Source of the DNA: Nodularia sp034931045
GTDB lineage: Bacteria > Cyanobacteriota > Cyanobacteriia > Cyanobacteriales > Nostocaceae
NCBI RefSeq assembly: GCF_034931045.1
Contig: NZ_JAYGHH010000012.1
Coordinates: forward strand, 1 to 64,000
Reading direction: 5' to 3'
Length of the DNA: 64,000 bases
Shown: one piece after another, positions 28,168-36,922 of the stretch
How the letters are laid out: each line of letters begins with the position of its first letter
How positions within the stretch are numbered: position 1 is the first letter of the stretch
Translations under genes and position numbers: made by a program
Notes under the pieces: generated by a model
The model's database searches: none
What the model saw: the letters and a program-made list of their open reading frames with translations, nothing else
What the model was told of the DNA's origin: nothing

Positions 28168-29670
28168 ATGTTGAGTTTTCTGATTTGGATACCAATTCTC
28201 AGTGCTGTAATTATCGGGTTTTTACCCAGTAAAGTTGTCCCAGCTAGTCGCATCCGCTTAGTATCTTTAATTGTAGCAGCCATAGTTTTATGCTGGAATT
28301 TGTTTATTTTGCTGAAATTTGATATCAGCACTCCAGGGATGCAATTTGAAGAGTATCTACCTTGGAATGACACATTGGGTTTAACTTATCAAATAGGGGT
28401 TGATGGGTTATCCATTCTGATGTTGCTGCTTAATAGTTTACTCACTTGGATTGCGATTTATAGCAGTAACCAAGAAACTGAACGCCCACGGCTTTTTTAC
28501 GCCCTCATCTTATTTATTAGTGGTGGCGTTGCTGGGGCATTCTTAGCAGAAAACCTATTGTTATTCTTTTTGTTTTACGAACTAGAATTAATTCCCTTCT
28601 ATTTATTAATTTCTATTTGGGGAGGAGAAAAACGGGCTTATGCTGGCATCAAGTTTTTAATTTATACTGCTGTTTCCGGTGCTTTCATTTTAGCTACCTT
28701 CTTAGGTCTGGTATTCCTCACTGGTGCTAACAGTTTTGCTTTCGATGCTGTCTCTACCCAAAATATTTCCGCAGGTTTGCAATTCATCCTCCTGGTAGGA
28801 ATTATTATCGGCTTTGGAATTAAAATTCCTCTGGTTCCTTTCCATACTTGGCTACCTGATGCTTATGTTGAAGCTTCCGCACCCATTGCGATTTTATTAG
28901 GTGGTGTGTTGGCAAAGTTGGGAACCTATGGACTGTTACGCTTTGGCATGGGAATGTTTCCCCAAGCTTGGACTGTGGTTGCACCAACCTTAGCTATTTG
29001 GGGGGCTATTAGTGCGATTTATGGGGCGGTAATTGCGATCGCGCAAACAGACATCAAGCGCATGGTAGCATACAGTTCTATCGGTCACATGGGTTATGTC
29101 TTGCTGGCCAGTGCCTCTAGTACACCGTTAGCAATGGTGGGTGCAGTGGCTCAAATGTTTAGCCACGGTTTAATTCTGGCAATTCTCTTTCACCTAGTCG
29201 GGGTGATAGAAGCCAAGGTTGGTACACGTGAATTAGATAAACTCAATGGTTTAATGAGTCCTATTCGCGGTTTACCTTTCATTAGTGCTTTACTGGTTCT
29301 CAGTGGGATGGCTAGTGCGGGAATTCCCGGCTTAACAGGATTTGTGGCGGAATTTATTGTATTTCAAGGTAGTTTTTCAGCCTTTCCTTTACCCACACTA
29401 TTGTGTGTAGCATCTAGCGGCTTAACAGCAGTGTATTTCGTGATTCTCCTCAACCGTACCTGTTTTGGCAAGTTAGATAATAATTTAGCTTACTACCCCA
29501 AAGTTGTCTGGGCGGAAAAAATTCCGGCCATAGTTTTGGCAGTTCTAATTATCTTTTTAGGTATACAACCCACTTGGTTAGTGCGCTGGAGTGAAACCAC
29601 AACTACAGCAATGGTAGCGACAATTACCCCAATAGAAAAAACCGTGGTTGCTCAATTTCCAATTGAATAA
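28168..29670 (+). CDS. ndhD: NAD(P)H dehydrogenase subunit NdhD, CO2-uptake paralogue (D3/D4 type)
   Basis: A 500-residue NDH-1 subunit 4 homologue with about 14 transmembrane helices. Motifs include FFLFYELELIPFYLLISIWG, GFGIKIPLVPFHTWLPDAYV, AIAQTDIKRMVAYSSIGHMG and the Glu/Lys residues of the proton channel. It partners the upstream NdhF and the downstream CO2-hydration protein in the CO2-concentrating NDH-1 complex. The spacer from ndhF is 171 bases and holds a microsatellite, but the three genes read in one direction and probably form one operon. The D3/D4 choice remains open. Confidence 0.92.
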   Translation: MLSFLIWIPILSAVIIGFLPSKVVPASRIRLVSLIVAAIVLCWNLFILLKFDISTPGMQFEEYLPWNDTLGLTYQIGVDGLSILMLLLNSLLTWIAIYSSNQETERPRLFYALILFISGGVAGAFLAENLLLFFLFYELELIPFYLLISIWGGEKRAYAGIKFLIYTAVSGAFILATFLGLVFLTGANSFAFDAVSTQNISAGLQFILLVGIIIGFGIKIPLVPFHTWLPDAYVEASAPIAILLGGVLAKLGTYGLLRFGMGMFPQAWTVVAPTLAIWGAISAIYGAVIAIAQTDIKRMVAYSSIGHMGYVLLASASSTPLAMVGAVAQMFSHGLILAILFHLVGVIEAKVGTRELDKLNGLMSPIRGLPFISALLVLSGMASAGIPGLTGFVAEFIVFQGSFSAFPLPTLLCVASSGLTAVYFVILLNRTCFGKLDNNLAYYPKVVWAEKIPAIVLAVLIIFLGIQPTWLVRWSETTTTAMVATITPIEKTVVAQFPIE

Positions 29671-29786
29671 ATCTAGTTAAGTAGAGCAACAGAAATAATT
29701 CAAGGTTTGTAGTAAGGACTTTAGTCCTTAATTTATGCCGGGGAGAGGTCAATTATTCTTTTTCATTTTGATATGAGGCAATAGCA

Positions 29787-31100
29787 ATGGTACAAACTCC
29801 AGAAAAATCTACTAGTAAATTACCTCCTTCTCAACATGAATTTGCTGATATCATTCATCGGCTAGAAGCAGGTGGTTCGATGTTGCCAGATACACCTGAA
29901 AATTTAAAGCAAATTATCGGCATTTATAAAGCTTATGCCGTACCGATGGATTTCTACTGGCGTAATTTGCTTTATATCGCTGAACGTGTATTTTTAAATC
30001 CCTTACCCTTCTTCAAATACTTCTTGCCGAAAGAGTATTTAGAATTGCATAATCATTATGCTGGTGATGATGCAGAATTGAGAGTTTGGCGCGGTGAAGC
30101 TACTGCACATCCTGAACTTTTGGCATTTATGGAAAAGGGTGAAACCTTGAAAATGCCTAAGTTATTACATCACTTATTCCATGACCGCATCAATATGGAA
30201 TTTGCTGAAGCTTGTATGCGGGCTATGTTTTGGCACAGGGGAATGGGTGGGAAATTTGACCCTTATTTAGATAGTCCAGAATATATAGCCAATGCTGATA
30301 GAGCTATCAAAGCTTATTTCCAAGGAAACCCGGTAATGTTGGGGCTTTATAAACTGTTCCCAGATATGTTTCTAGAACAGTGCCGCCAAATGTCTTACTA
30401 TTCTAATTTGGGGCTATTCTGGGAAGTTATGGCTCCGGTATTTTTTGAAATGTCAGATTTATATGACGAAGGGAAAATTACTACTGTCCCAGAAGCCATG
30501 AATTTTCTGGTAAATGGCATTTTTGCAGTAGCAAGTCGTCCAATTTACCATCATGTTTATATCCGTGGTGAATGCTACGAAATCATTCCCAAATCTGAAG
30601 GTTTTGTCTGGTTGTATGAAGCTGCATTACCTTATGTAGAAGCTGTTTTTTATCGCACAGCACCCTTTAGGGGAACAAAATCTTATAATGCTCAAGCCGG
30701 TCAAGTACCAAATAAGCAAGAGGATTTCCACTATGGTATTCTTTATGCTGATGTATTTCCGGTGGGTACAGCAGGTATTCCCCCAACATTATTAATGCAA
30801 GATATGCTGCATTTCTTGCCAGAATATCTGATTGAAGATTACAAAAAACATTGCCGAGGCGAAGATGATATGTTGATTCAGTTGGGAATTACTTTTCAAC
30901 GGTCAATGTACAACGTTACATCTGCGGTAATTCAAGCCTTACGCACAGCATTACATCATCCTTTAGATGACCCTGACCCTGAGCATTTAAAAGCCAATAG
31001 AGACTTTTATGAGTCGCAGTTAAATCGCTTTACTCGCACTGATTACGGTATGCGTGATGCGGCGCGTCTGCGTGATATTCAAAGCCAAGATTATCGTTGA
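29787..31100 (+). CDS. CO2-hydration protein CupA/ChpY (or CupB/ChpX) family
   Basis: A 437-residue soluble protein of the CO2 hydration protein family. Recognisable stretches are ADIIHRLEAGGSMLPDTPEN, NLLYIAERVFLNPLPFFKYF and SRPIYHHVYIRGECYEI. Bound to NDH-1MS or MS' at the thylakoid, this subunit (with a zinc site in family members) converts CO2 to bicarbonate using the energy of cyclic electron flow. It closes the ndhF-ndhD-cup operon. Length and wording fit CupA/ChpY better, but the two paralogues are similar, so I leave the symbol blank. Confidence 0.9.
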   Translation: MVQTPEKSTSKLPPSQHEFADIIHRLEAGGSMLPDTPENLKQIIGIYKAYAVPMDFYWRNLLYIAERVFLNPLPFFKYFLPKEYLELHNHYAGDDAELRVWRGEATAHPELLAFMEKGETLKMPKLLHHLFHDRINMEFAEACMRAMFWHRGMGGKFDPYLDSPEYIANADRAIKAYFQGNPVMLGLYKLFPDMFLEQCRQMSYYSNLGLFWEVMAPVFFEMSDLYDEGKITTVPEAMNFLVNGIFAVASRPIYHHVYIRGECYEIIPKSEGFVWLYEAALPYVEAVFYRTAPFRGTKSYNAQAGQVPNKQEDFHYGILYADVFPVGTAGIPPTLLMQDMLHFLPEYLIEDYKKHCRGEDDMLIQLGITFQRSMYNVTSAVIQALRTALHHPLDDPDPEHLKANRDFYESQLNRFTRTDYGMRDAARLRDIQSQDYR

Positions 31101-31522
31101 TATTTTCTCACTGCTAAGTCAGTAGGCGAGAAAAATTCAATGTATATGAAGAAATACAAATTACCAGTAGGGTGTGTTATGCCGTAGGCTAACGCACCTT
31201 TAATTTTTAACTGAACGCAGTCGAATTTTTGACGGTGCGTTGCGCTTCGCTACAACACACCCTACGCTTCATTTTTTTAAATAGATTTGCATATTATATC
31301 TACCGATAAATCAGTGAATATATAAACTCATATCGAAGCTATTTTCTAATTTCAAGTGAAGCAATTTGCTTTTCCCAGGCATCCATTTGTGGTATTCCTG
31401 GGATTTTTTTATGTTTTCTTCTGACAGCAATAATTAGTCTATGTCACATAACTAACACCGCAGTGTTCATGCAGCTAACGCTGCGAATGTGGTGAAGTAT
31501 CAGTATGGAATGAATCAACTTA
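31101..31522. other. intergenic region with hairpin element
   Basis: Besides the inverted-repeat element at 31167-31265, the region is AT-rich. Near its end it holds ACACCGCAGTGTT and GCAGCTAACGCTGC, two more short palindromes of the dispersed type. No small ORF is convincing. Confidence 0.5.
31167..31265. repeat. hairpin/MITE-like inverted-repeat element (99 bp)
   Basis: GTAGGGTGTGTT at the left end is the exact reverse complement of AACACACCCTAC at the right end. Inside, AACGCACC pairs with GGTGCGTT. The whole 99 bases would fold into one long hairpin around an AT-rich loop. Such elements are widespread in cyanobacterial intergenic regions. It lies about 70 bases after the cup gene and may act as its transcription end. 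Confidence 0.85.
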
Positions 31523-31996
31523 ATGGAAACTCTTGGATATGTTCGTCGCGACCTTCATGTTCTTCATGATTGGTGTAAGCATCAGTTTGATATGAAGCAA
31601 ATGTCTTCTAGTAATTTAGTTTTTAATCGAACTCATAAATGGTTTAAACATGAGGCTATACTCACTAAACCTTTACAGATTAAATCAGGTAATTTCGATT
31701 ATAGAGTTACTCGACTAGGTAATCTAATTTATCCAGGTTGGGACTGTGCTTTACTTGCTTATTACCGTCCTGGTGGTTGCATGACAAAACATCGTGATCA
31801 TTCTGATTTTGAATCCCTACTTGTATCTGTCAATATCGGACAAGCTACTTTGCTTATCAATGATTATCCATATAACCTTCAGGATGGTCAGGTTATCAAA
31901 TTTAATTCCCATATTCCCCATGAGCTTTATCCGGTTACATCTGACCGTTGGTCTTTGACATTCCGTCGGATTAAACCTCAGTATCTACGCTTTTAA
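31523..31996 (+). CDS. AlkB-like 2-oxoglutarate/Fe(II) dioxygenase
   Basis: A 157-residue protein with the iron triad His90, Asp92 (MTKHRDHSDF) and His133 (SHIPHEL). The RxxxxxR signature of AlkB-type enzymes is at Arg142-Arg148 (DRWSLTFRR), where it binds 2-oxoglutarate and the active site. It is shorter than E. coli AlkB (216 aa) and lacks most of the nucleotide-recognition lid, so the substrate may be nucleic acid or something else. It stands alone, convergent with a broken plasmid-type rep gene, which suggests an accessory origin. Confidence 0.82.
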   Translation: METLGYVRRDLHVLHDWCKHQFDMKQMSSSNLVFNRTHKWFKHEAILTKPLQIKSGNFDYRVTRLGNLIYPGWDCALLAYYRPGGCMTKHRDHSDFESLLVSVNIGQATLLINDYPYNLQDGQVIKFNSHIPHELYPVTSDRWSLTFRRIKPQYLRF

Positions 31997-32023
31997 ATCC
32001 CTTAAACCCTTTTAAAGCATTGA

Positions 32024-33048
32024 TTAGGTGGCTTTAATGGTATCGCTTGTATCACTCACTATTTCACTCACTATTTTAAATCTCTGTAATTTGCTCTCCC
32101 ATTTGAAAGATAATTTTCCTTCATCAACCTCATCTATCTCTTCACTCGCGCCAATGAGGTCTTGATTTTCCTCTTCTAACTCTCGCATATAGTGTCTGAG
32201 TATACCCCCTACAGCGATCGCTCTGCTTTGATGCAACTGACGGGTTAACTCTAAAAACCATTCTCTATCCCCTATCAAATCCGATTCTTTCACCTGATAC
32301 TTGAGGATTTCTGGAATCAGCCGTTTGGGGTCCTGATGCTTGGCGATCGCGCTAATATGAAGAATGGGCTGATAATCTATCCGTAAGCACTTTTGCCACA
32401 AAGCCACCCACTTTGCATGAGAAATATAACCATGACTAAAATACGAAGGCTGTACCATCGCCAAAATATGTAAATGTGGGTGCGCTGATATCCCGTCTTT
32501 ACCCTTCGTCACTTCTATCGATTTAATCCAACCCTTTGCAGGCCAGGCTTTTAATTCAGATAATCGCTTAAATGCTTTATTCATTTCATGCAAAGTTTCC
32601 CTGAGTTGCTGAATTTGGCAGTTTTTGACTGTGAGGGTGATAAATAGCCAACGATATTTGGGATAATCTGTCACAACCTGTGGGAGAATTTTATAGGCTC
32701 TAGCCTTCCACATAAGCGATCGCCTCCACTGACAAACCGGACAGTGGCGCACTCTACAAAATCGCGCATTTGACAGTTTTAACTTAAAAATACCTGCTGC
32801 TGCTTCTGGTAATAATTGAAACTCCAGCAAATCAGCACACATTCTCATCCGCCAAGCATACTCCAAGAAGGAATTTTCCCCAGATGTAGCGTAATAGTAG
32901 GCAATTTTCTCCGCATTGGCTCGGTGTTTGTCCCAAATTTCACCTATGGGAGAAATATCAGCTAAACTCGGTATATCTTGACTTTTGGTGAACTTTTGCT
33001 GCGATAATTAGCAACAATAAAGTTTTCCTCTGGGGGTTGAGTAGACAC
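32024..33048 (-). pseudogene. rolling-circle replication initiator (Rep_1, pUB110-like), frameshifted
   Basis: The main frame (280 residues, 32024-32866) carries all Rep_1 motifs: RWLFITLTVKN, the HUH motif HPHLHILAMV, and EILKYQVKESD with the DNA-linking Tyr. An N-terminal zinc-ribbon-like CRVRHCPVC precedes them. Upstream, the sequence clearly continues as Rep in that frame back to about 32970. The first part (STQPPEENFIVANYRSKS, from GTG at 33048) lies in another frame. The break coincides with the sequence ACTCGGT at about 32966-32972, where one of two tandem 7-bp copies seems lost. A shortened protein could still start at the internal ATG or GTG codons. Confidence 0.78.
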
Positions 33049-33103
33049 AAAATACTTTAGTGTATTCAGTATAAAAACTCAAGCTTAACACTAAATTATA
33101 TAC

Positions 33104-33823
33104 TCAACCAATCGCAGTAGATTCTGGTAGTTCAAACTTGTAACCGTAGCCGCGCACAGTTTTAATAAACTCAGGAACAGTACTATCAATTTCCAACTTT
33201 TTACGCAGTTGTCCTATATGCACATCAACTACCCTCCCATCACCCACATATTCGCAATTCCAGATTTTTTGAATTAGCTGGGGACGACTCCAAGCTTTAC
33301 CAGGATGACTTGCTAAAAAGTGTAAGATATTAAACTCCAGAGCTGTTAAAGACAGAGGCTGGTCATTAAGTGTTACCACCCGATTATCTGGGTTAATTGC
33401 TAACTGTTTAAAAACAAGACGTTGTGTGGGATAGTGATCAATACAGCGAATGCGTCTCAAAAGAGCTTGTATTCTCACTTCAACTTCAGCTAGACTAAAC
33501 GGTTTAGTCATGAAATCATCAGCACCTGCGGAAAGAATCTTAATTTTATCGGACTCAGCAGTTCTTCCCGTCAGTATCATCACTAAAACATTAGTGCGAC
33601 TCTGCATTTCTTGACACAGTTGGTAGCCATTGATGTCTGGTAAATTCCAATCTAAAATTACTAAGTCGGGATTGAATTTGTCAAACAAGAACAAAGCTGT
33701 TTTACCATCTGCGGCTGACTCTATTTGATATTTTCGACTTAAAAAGCGCTGGATAAGATTGCGGATGCCTAAATCGTCATCGACAACAAGAATCTTAGGA
33801 TTTGTAACAGCAAGCATCACCAT
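33104..33823 (-). CDS. OmpR/PhoB-family response regulator
   Basis: A 239-residue regulator with a complete receiver. It has the acidic pair in ILVVDDDLGIRN, phospho-acceptor Asp in VILDWNLPDINGY, Thr in MILTGRT and Lys in TKPF. The C-terminal winged helix has LTALEFNILHFLASHPGKAW, RVVDVHIGQLRKKLE and IKTVRGYGYKFE. It should bind DNA as a phosphorylated dimer. No histidine kinase adjoins it, so its partner and targets are unknown. The ATG at 33823 is used; an in-frame ATG two codons later is equally possible. Confidence 0.92.
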   Translation of the reverse strand: MVMLAVTNPKILVVDDDLGIRNLIQRFLSRKYQIESAADGKTALFLFDKFNPDLVILDWNLPDINGYQLCQEMQSRTNVLVMILTGRTAESDKIKILSAGADDFMTKPFSLAEVEVRIQALLRRIRCIDHYPTQRLVFKQLAINPDNRVVTLNDQPLSLTALEFNILHFLASHPGKAWSRPQLIQKIWNCEYVGDGRVVDVHIGQLRKKLEIDSTVPEFIKTVRGYGYKFELPESTAIG

Positions 33824-34464
33824 AACGTTTTAGCCTATTTTTGATCTGGCGATTCATTTTTGTTGTGGTAGCGACTTTACGGTAAGCCATTTTTTTTGTG
33901 AAATACGCTGTAATTACATTTTCCCTAGAGTTATAACTGCACCCTATCAAAAAAGTTTTACTCTAGTGTTGATGTAATAATTTGTGCCTGTTTGGTTTGT
34001 TTACTTAGGTATCTAACAGTTTCTGGCAAAACTTTTTCACTGTATTGCTTCGCTTTACTTAATTTTCTATTAAGTTTATTAAAAGTTCAGCTACCAAATT
34101 TGTCAACAGTTAGGATTATCCTTGACTAAAATTATTTTCTGTATCCATCAATGAAAATAGATTAGCCAAGAATTTCTGAGTTCAGGGATTCAAGCAAGAT
34201 TAATTGTAGATATTTTAACTCAGGGTAAAGCACAAAGAATGAAATAAAAGGTATGAAATAAATCAGGTGTACTGCAATTTTACGTAAGATAGAAAAAAAT
34301 AACTCTGGATTTCAACAGGAATTAAGCCGACATAATTAAATAATAAAAATTCATTAAGCTAATCTGCCTGTAGATAGAAGTTGAAGATATTCATACCTGC
34401 GAAAGAACATAATTATGTATATATATTGCTAACTTACTGTTAGTAAGTTTAGTTAAATAAGGTT
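33824..34464. other. AT-rich intergenic region between divergent regulators
   Basis: About 640 bases between the divergent response-regulator and rhodanese genes. It is AT-rich, without HIP1 sites, ORFs or repeats that I can support, except for the perfect palindrome at 34431-34449. It should contain both promoters. Confidence 0.5.
34431..34449. promoter_or_regulatory. perfect palindrome before the rhodanese gene, candidate operator
   Basis: AACTTACTGTTAGTAAGTT is an inverted repeat with 8-base arms and a 3-base centre, ending 15 bases before the start codon at 34465. Its position and symmetry suit a repressor site (or a small leader hairpin). The protein that would bind it is unknown. Confidence 0.5.
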
Positions 34465-34920
34465 ATGAATACTAATCCGCTAAAGGCTATTATTCCCTCA
34501 CAGCCACCAGTAGAAGCGCAATCTGACGTTTATGCAGTTAAGTCTCGTTTGGAATGGGGCGAACCAGCTTTTACAATTATAGATGTGCGCGATCGCCAGA
34601 CCTACAATGATGGTCATATCATGGGGGCAATGCCAATGCCTATAGATGAGTTAGTCGATAGAGCTACGTCATCTTTAGATCAACATCGTGATATATATAT
34701 ATACGGTGCGGATGAGCAACAAGCCGCCCAAGCCGCTAGAATACTTCGTAGCGCTAAATTTGACCATGTATCTCAACTTAAAGGTGGTTTAGCTGCCTGG
34801 AAGGAAATTGGCGGCCCCACAGAAGGTATTATTGAATCCAAAACTCCCACAGGTGCAGATGATTTAAATGTGGTGTCTCGGATGCAAGACCACTTGGAAA
34901 ATCTCAATCAAGATGTGTAG
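34465..34920 (+). CDS. rhodanese-fold protein without catalytic Cys
   Basis: A 151-residue single rhodanese domain: TIIDVRDRQTYNDGHIMGAM is the typical first half, and LKGGLAAWKEIGGPTEG the typical end. The active-site loop, normally YCxxGxRS with the sulfur-carrying Cys, reads IYGADEQQAAQ, so there is no Cys and the protein should not transfer sulfur. Such Cys-less rhodaneses usually act in binding or regulation. Its start codon is preceded by a perfect palindrome. It converges on the RNase D-like gene. Confidence 0.87.
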   Translation: MNTNPLKAIIPSQPPVEAQSDVYAVKSRLEWGEPAFTIIDVRDRQTYNDGHIMGAMPMPIDELVDRATSSLDQHRDIYIYGADEQQAAQAARILRSAKFDHVSQLKGGLAAWKEIGGPTEGIIESKTPTGADDLNVVSRMQDHLENLNQDV

Positions 34921-34954
34921 TGTCAATAGTTACTAGCAACTATTGACTGTTTAC

Positions 34955-35584
34955 TCAATGCTCAAATATATCCTTAAATTGCAGCAAGTCTAAGGTAACT
35001 AAAGTTGGCAACACTTGAAAGCATTCCTGAGCGATTTCCCAACGTTCTTCTCGTTTCAGCATTTCTGTGAGTTTCTGCTGTATGCCGAGTAAGTAGCGAA
35101 CATCATTGGCGGCATAATTGAGTTGAATTTCTGATAAATTATCAGCGTTACCCCAATCGGAACTTTGAGCGCTTTTGTCTAATTCTATGTGTTCTAACTC
35201 TAGTACTACCTCTTTGAGTCCGTGACGATTGGTGTAGGTACGAGCCAGTTTACTGGCAATTTTGGTACAAAAAACGGGCTGAACCTGAATTCCCAGGTTA
35301 TGGCGTAACGTCGCCACATCGAAACGCGCGAAGTGAAAAACTTTAACGACGTTCACCGCTTCAAAGAGTGTTTTTAAATTTGGGGCTGCGGTTTGCCCTT
35401 TAGCGATGCGAATTGCGGTGACTTTACCTTCTCGATTGCATAGCTGAACCAAACACAAGCGATCGCGGTGTGGTAATAATCCCATTGTTTCGGTGTCGAT
35501 AGCGATGGCATCGGATGCTAAATACTCAGCCAAAATAGCGTCACTCAAATCGCGATCGCCTACTTGAAAATCTTGTAATGTCAT
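34955..35584 (-). CDS. RNase D-like 3'-5' exonuclease
   Basis: A 209-residue DEDD-family exonuclease. Exo I is AIDTETMGL (Asp, Glu), Exo II is VFHFARFDVATL (Asp), and Exo III is LNYAANDVRYLLG (Asp with the DEDDy Tyr). It is much shorter than E. coli RNase D because the C-terminal HRDC domains are missing, as is usual for the cyanobacterial proteins. It would trim RNA 3' ends in the cytoplasm. The metal-binding residues all appear intact. Confidence 0.9.
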   Translation of the reverse strand: MTLQDFQVGDRDLSDAILAEYLASDAIAIDTETMGLLPHRDRLCLVQLCNREGKVTAIRIAKGQTAAPNLKTLFEAVNVVKVFHFARFDVATLRHNLGIQVQPVFCTKIASKLARTYTNRHGLKEVVLELEHIELDKSAQSSDWGNADNLSEIQLNYAANDVRYLLGIQQKLTEMLKREERWEIAQECFQVLPTLVTLDLLQFKDIFEH

Positions 35585-35775
35585 AAATTACCAATAATAA
35601 ATGCAGTGCCTTTTAGAACAAAATATAGCACTACGCATACACGTTAGGACATTGTTGATTGCTGAAAGCCTTGAGCTAACTTGGTTTCTAGTCAGCACGG
35701 GCTAAACGAGCCATACCCCCAGGGCTATACCATCAGGCACTACATTATTATTGTCCAAAAACTTAGTAAATCAAT

Positions 35776-36324
35776 CTATCTACTACTAAGGAAAATTTGG
35801 GTGAGGTAAACTTCGCCTTTTTGATTGGTCGCCACACCAATCCCTGTCAGGTTGAAATTGCCTTGAATATTCTTCAAATGTCCGGGACTTTCCAACCAAC
35901 CCTTAACAGCTTGACTCGCCGGATTGCTATATCCCCGATTGAATGCGACATTCTCTGACGCATTGTTGTAGCGCAGGGGAATAGCTGTGACTCGCTGTTC
36001 AAATCCGTCATGGCTAAAAGGGACTTTACCATTAGCCATGTTTTGGCTGTGTATCCTTGCCTGTTGAGTGATATTTGCATTTAGGGTCAACTTTGGCAGA
36101 TTATGAGTAACTCGATATCGATTAATGTCGTCAAAAATTGATTTTTCTAGGGCATTTGTGTCAAAGTTAGTAGTTAATGTTGCAGCCTGACTGGAAGGAA
36201 TGAATAACGGTTGATTACGAGTGGTTTGTTCTGTAGATTCTTTACCTGTTATGGGAGCATTCATTAATCCACTCGCCAGGACAAGCGTACTTAAAGCGAT
36301 GCCAAAAGCAGGTTGTCGGAACAT
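35776..36324 (-). CDS. secreted CAP (SCP/PR-1) domain protein
   Basis: A 182-residue protein with an N-terminal hydrophobic signal segment (FGIALSTLVLASGLMNAP) and one bacterial CAP domain from about residue 60. CAP landmarks are INRYRVTHNLPKL, VPFSHDGFEQR (His and acidic site residues), ASENVAF, WLESPGHLKNI and TGIGVA followed by VYLTQIF. Bacterial members are extracellular or periplasmic and of poorly known role. It stands alone. Confidence 0.9.
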   Translation of the reverse strand: MFRQPAFGIALSTLVLASGLMNAPITGKESTEQTTRNQPLFIPSSQAATLTTNFDTNALEKSIFDDINRYRVTHNLPKLTLNANITQQARIHSQNMANGKVPFSHDGFEQRVTAIPLRYNNASENVAFNRGYSNPASQAVKGWLESPGHLKNIQGNFNLTGIGVATNQKGEVYLTQIFLSSR

Positions 36325-36922
36325 GGACAGTCGCGTGATATGTGTAATTGTTAGACCTATAATCTAACTTCTTGTTCTCAGAATACAGAACAGGATACTA
36401 TTTTAAATTCATCGAATCCCGGCATTTTGGCAAATAGTTTACAGAAAAAATAAGTAAACTATTGTTGTTTGAAATACTGAAATAAATCAGTCTGAAGTAG
36501 GATGCGATCGCTTGCCCAAAGTTCAGTTCAGTAATGTTAAAATTTAGTTAATATCCGGTTTAATTTTACCATCCAGTCAATGCTATTACTTATTTCTACG
36601 GTATAGGTCGTTTTGTATGGCTTACGCCATGCAAGCTATCAAAATTCAAATAGGAGTTTTATATTTAAGATAATTTGATACTAAGTATATCTATTTACTC
36701 TTTTGCCAGCAGCGATCGCCTAAAAGTAACTTTACATCGTGGAAAAAGAATCAGACCCCAAAGGCGATCGCCTGAAAGTTATTATGTCTGGTAAATTCCT
36801 CCCTTACAAAAAGTGATAAAATTTCAGTTATGCGTAGAGTGGGCTATTACCAAAAAACTGGGTTTAAAGCCTCATTAAATCTGCTGTATAAAATTTCAAC
36901 CCTTTTGAACTAGTTAAAACTC
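36325..36922. other. intergenic region, several HIP1 sites
   Basis: About 600 bases between divergent genes, with three HIP1 or HIP1-core sites, a short GGCTTACGCCATGCAAGC palindromic repeat near 36617, and no supportable ORF or RNA gene. Confidence 0.45.
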
